NCBI GenBank assembly: GCA_003648085.1
Contig: QMOC01000203.1
Location: 1 to 5,661 of the forward strand
DNA from: Chloroflexota bacterium
GTDB taxonomy: Bacteria; Chloroflexota; Anaerolineae; B4-G1
DNA length: 5,661 nt
Direction: 5' to 3'
Shown here: positions 5,565-5,661 of the stretch, piece after piece
Layout: the number at the start of each line of letters is the position of its first letter
Position numbering within the stretch: the stretch's first letter is position 1
Made by a program: the position numbers and the translations under genes
Notes under the pieces: model-generated
What the model saw: the letters and a program-made list of their open reading frames with translations, nothing else
What the model was told of the DNA's origin: nothing
Databases searched by the model: none

Positions 5565-5592
5565 TTGACATCTGCGCTGCCTGGGATATGAT
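5565..5592 (+). promoter_or_regulatory. Sigma70-type promoter for the gene at 5628
   Basis: The perfect -35 box TTGACA (5565-5570) and -10 box TATGAT (5587-5592) are 16 bp apart, with spacer TCTGCGCTGCCTGGGA. Transcription would begin near 5599, leaving a leader of about 30 nt. GCGCA (5559-5563) and TGCGC (5573-5577) form inverted arms around the -35 box, a possible operator. Confidence 0.8.
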
Positions 5593-5627
5593 ATACTTGC
5601 ATCGAATTCCCTCACCTGGAGGTCGCA

Positions 5628-5661
5628 ATGAACCCTCTGCAAAACAAGATCGCCAAGCGCA
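5628..5661 (+). CDS. Start of an unidentified gene (3' end outside window)
   Basis: ATG at 5628 follows GGAGGT (5618-5623) by 4 nt and lies about 30 nt after a strong promoter. The 11 visible residues are M-N-P-L-Q-N-K-I-A-K-R. They contain no hydrophobic stretch so far and do not resemble the signal peptides of the cohesin genes upstream. Nothing can be said of its function. Confidence 0.65.
   Translation, partial: MNPLQNKIAKR

Overview
The window is about 59% GC by eye and carries a small tandem cluster of secreted, modular cell-surface proteins, all on the + strand. Three complete genes (371-2845, 3113-4633, 4829-5425) encode proteins with an N-terminal signal peptide, one or more cohesin-like beta-sandwich modules, and a short C-terminal tail built around F-L-P-x-V-x-[KR]. 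Such hydrophobic 'LP' tails on exported proteins, together with stand-alone cohesin-like modules, are in my recollection common in Chloroflexota, especially Anaerolineae-type genomes. That lineage is therefore my best guess, but it is an inference: no rRNA or other taxonomic marker is present.

Layout. 3-272 is the 3' end of a gene for a membrane-anchored surface protein (P/T-rich linker, one transmembrane helix, basic tail). 371-2845 is the large protein: three cohesin-like modules, one Big/invasin-like module and three nearly identical 85-residue Ig-like repeats. A hairpin terminator follows at 2892-2927. After a 267-bp gap with a strong sigma70-type promoter (3019-3046), 3113-4633 encodes a shorter paralogue: one cohesin-like module, one Big-like module and two Ig-like repeats. 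A second promoter (4674-4701) and a roughly 120-nt structured leader precede 4829-5425, a minimal single-cohesin protein closed by a good intrinsic terminator (5449-5485). A third promoter (5565-5592) drives a gene whose first 11 codons (5628-5661) are all that is visible.

The three cohesin genes look like products of local duplication. The first two share signal peptide, start region, module order and near-identical repeat DNA. The first and third share tail and terminator design. Genes two and three appear to be separate transcription units. The first has no clear promoter of its own in the window and may be co-transcribed with the anchored protein upstream. A plausible reading is a set of extracellular adhesion or scaffolding proteins, but no dockerin, catalytic domain or S-layer-homology domain is visible, so partners and ligands are unknown.

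The most unusual signals are: (1) the three promoters share TTGACW-N16-TAYRAT and also 8 of 16 invariant spacer positions; (2) mosaic Ig-repeat DNA records unequal recombination between paralogues; (3) two terminators share their fold with compensatory base changes; (4) the leader of the third gene can form two mutually exclusive pairings.
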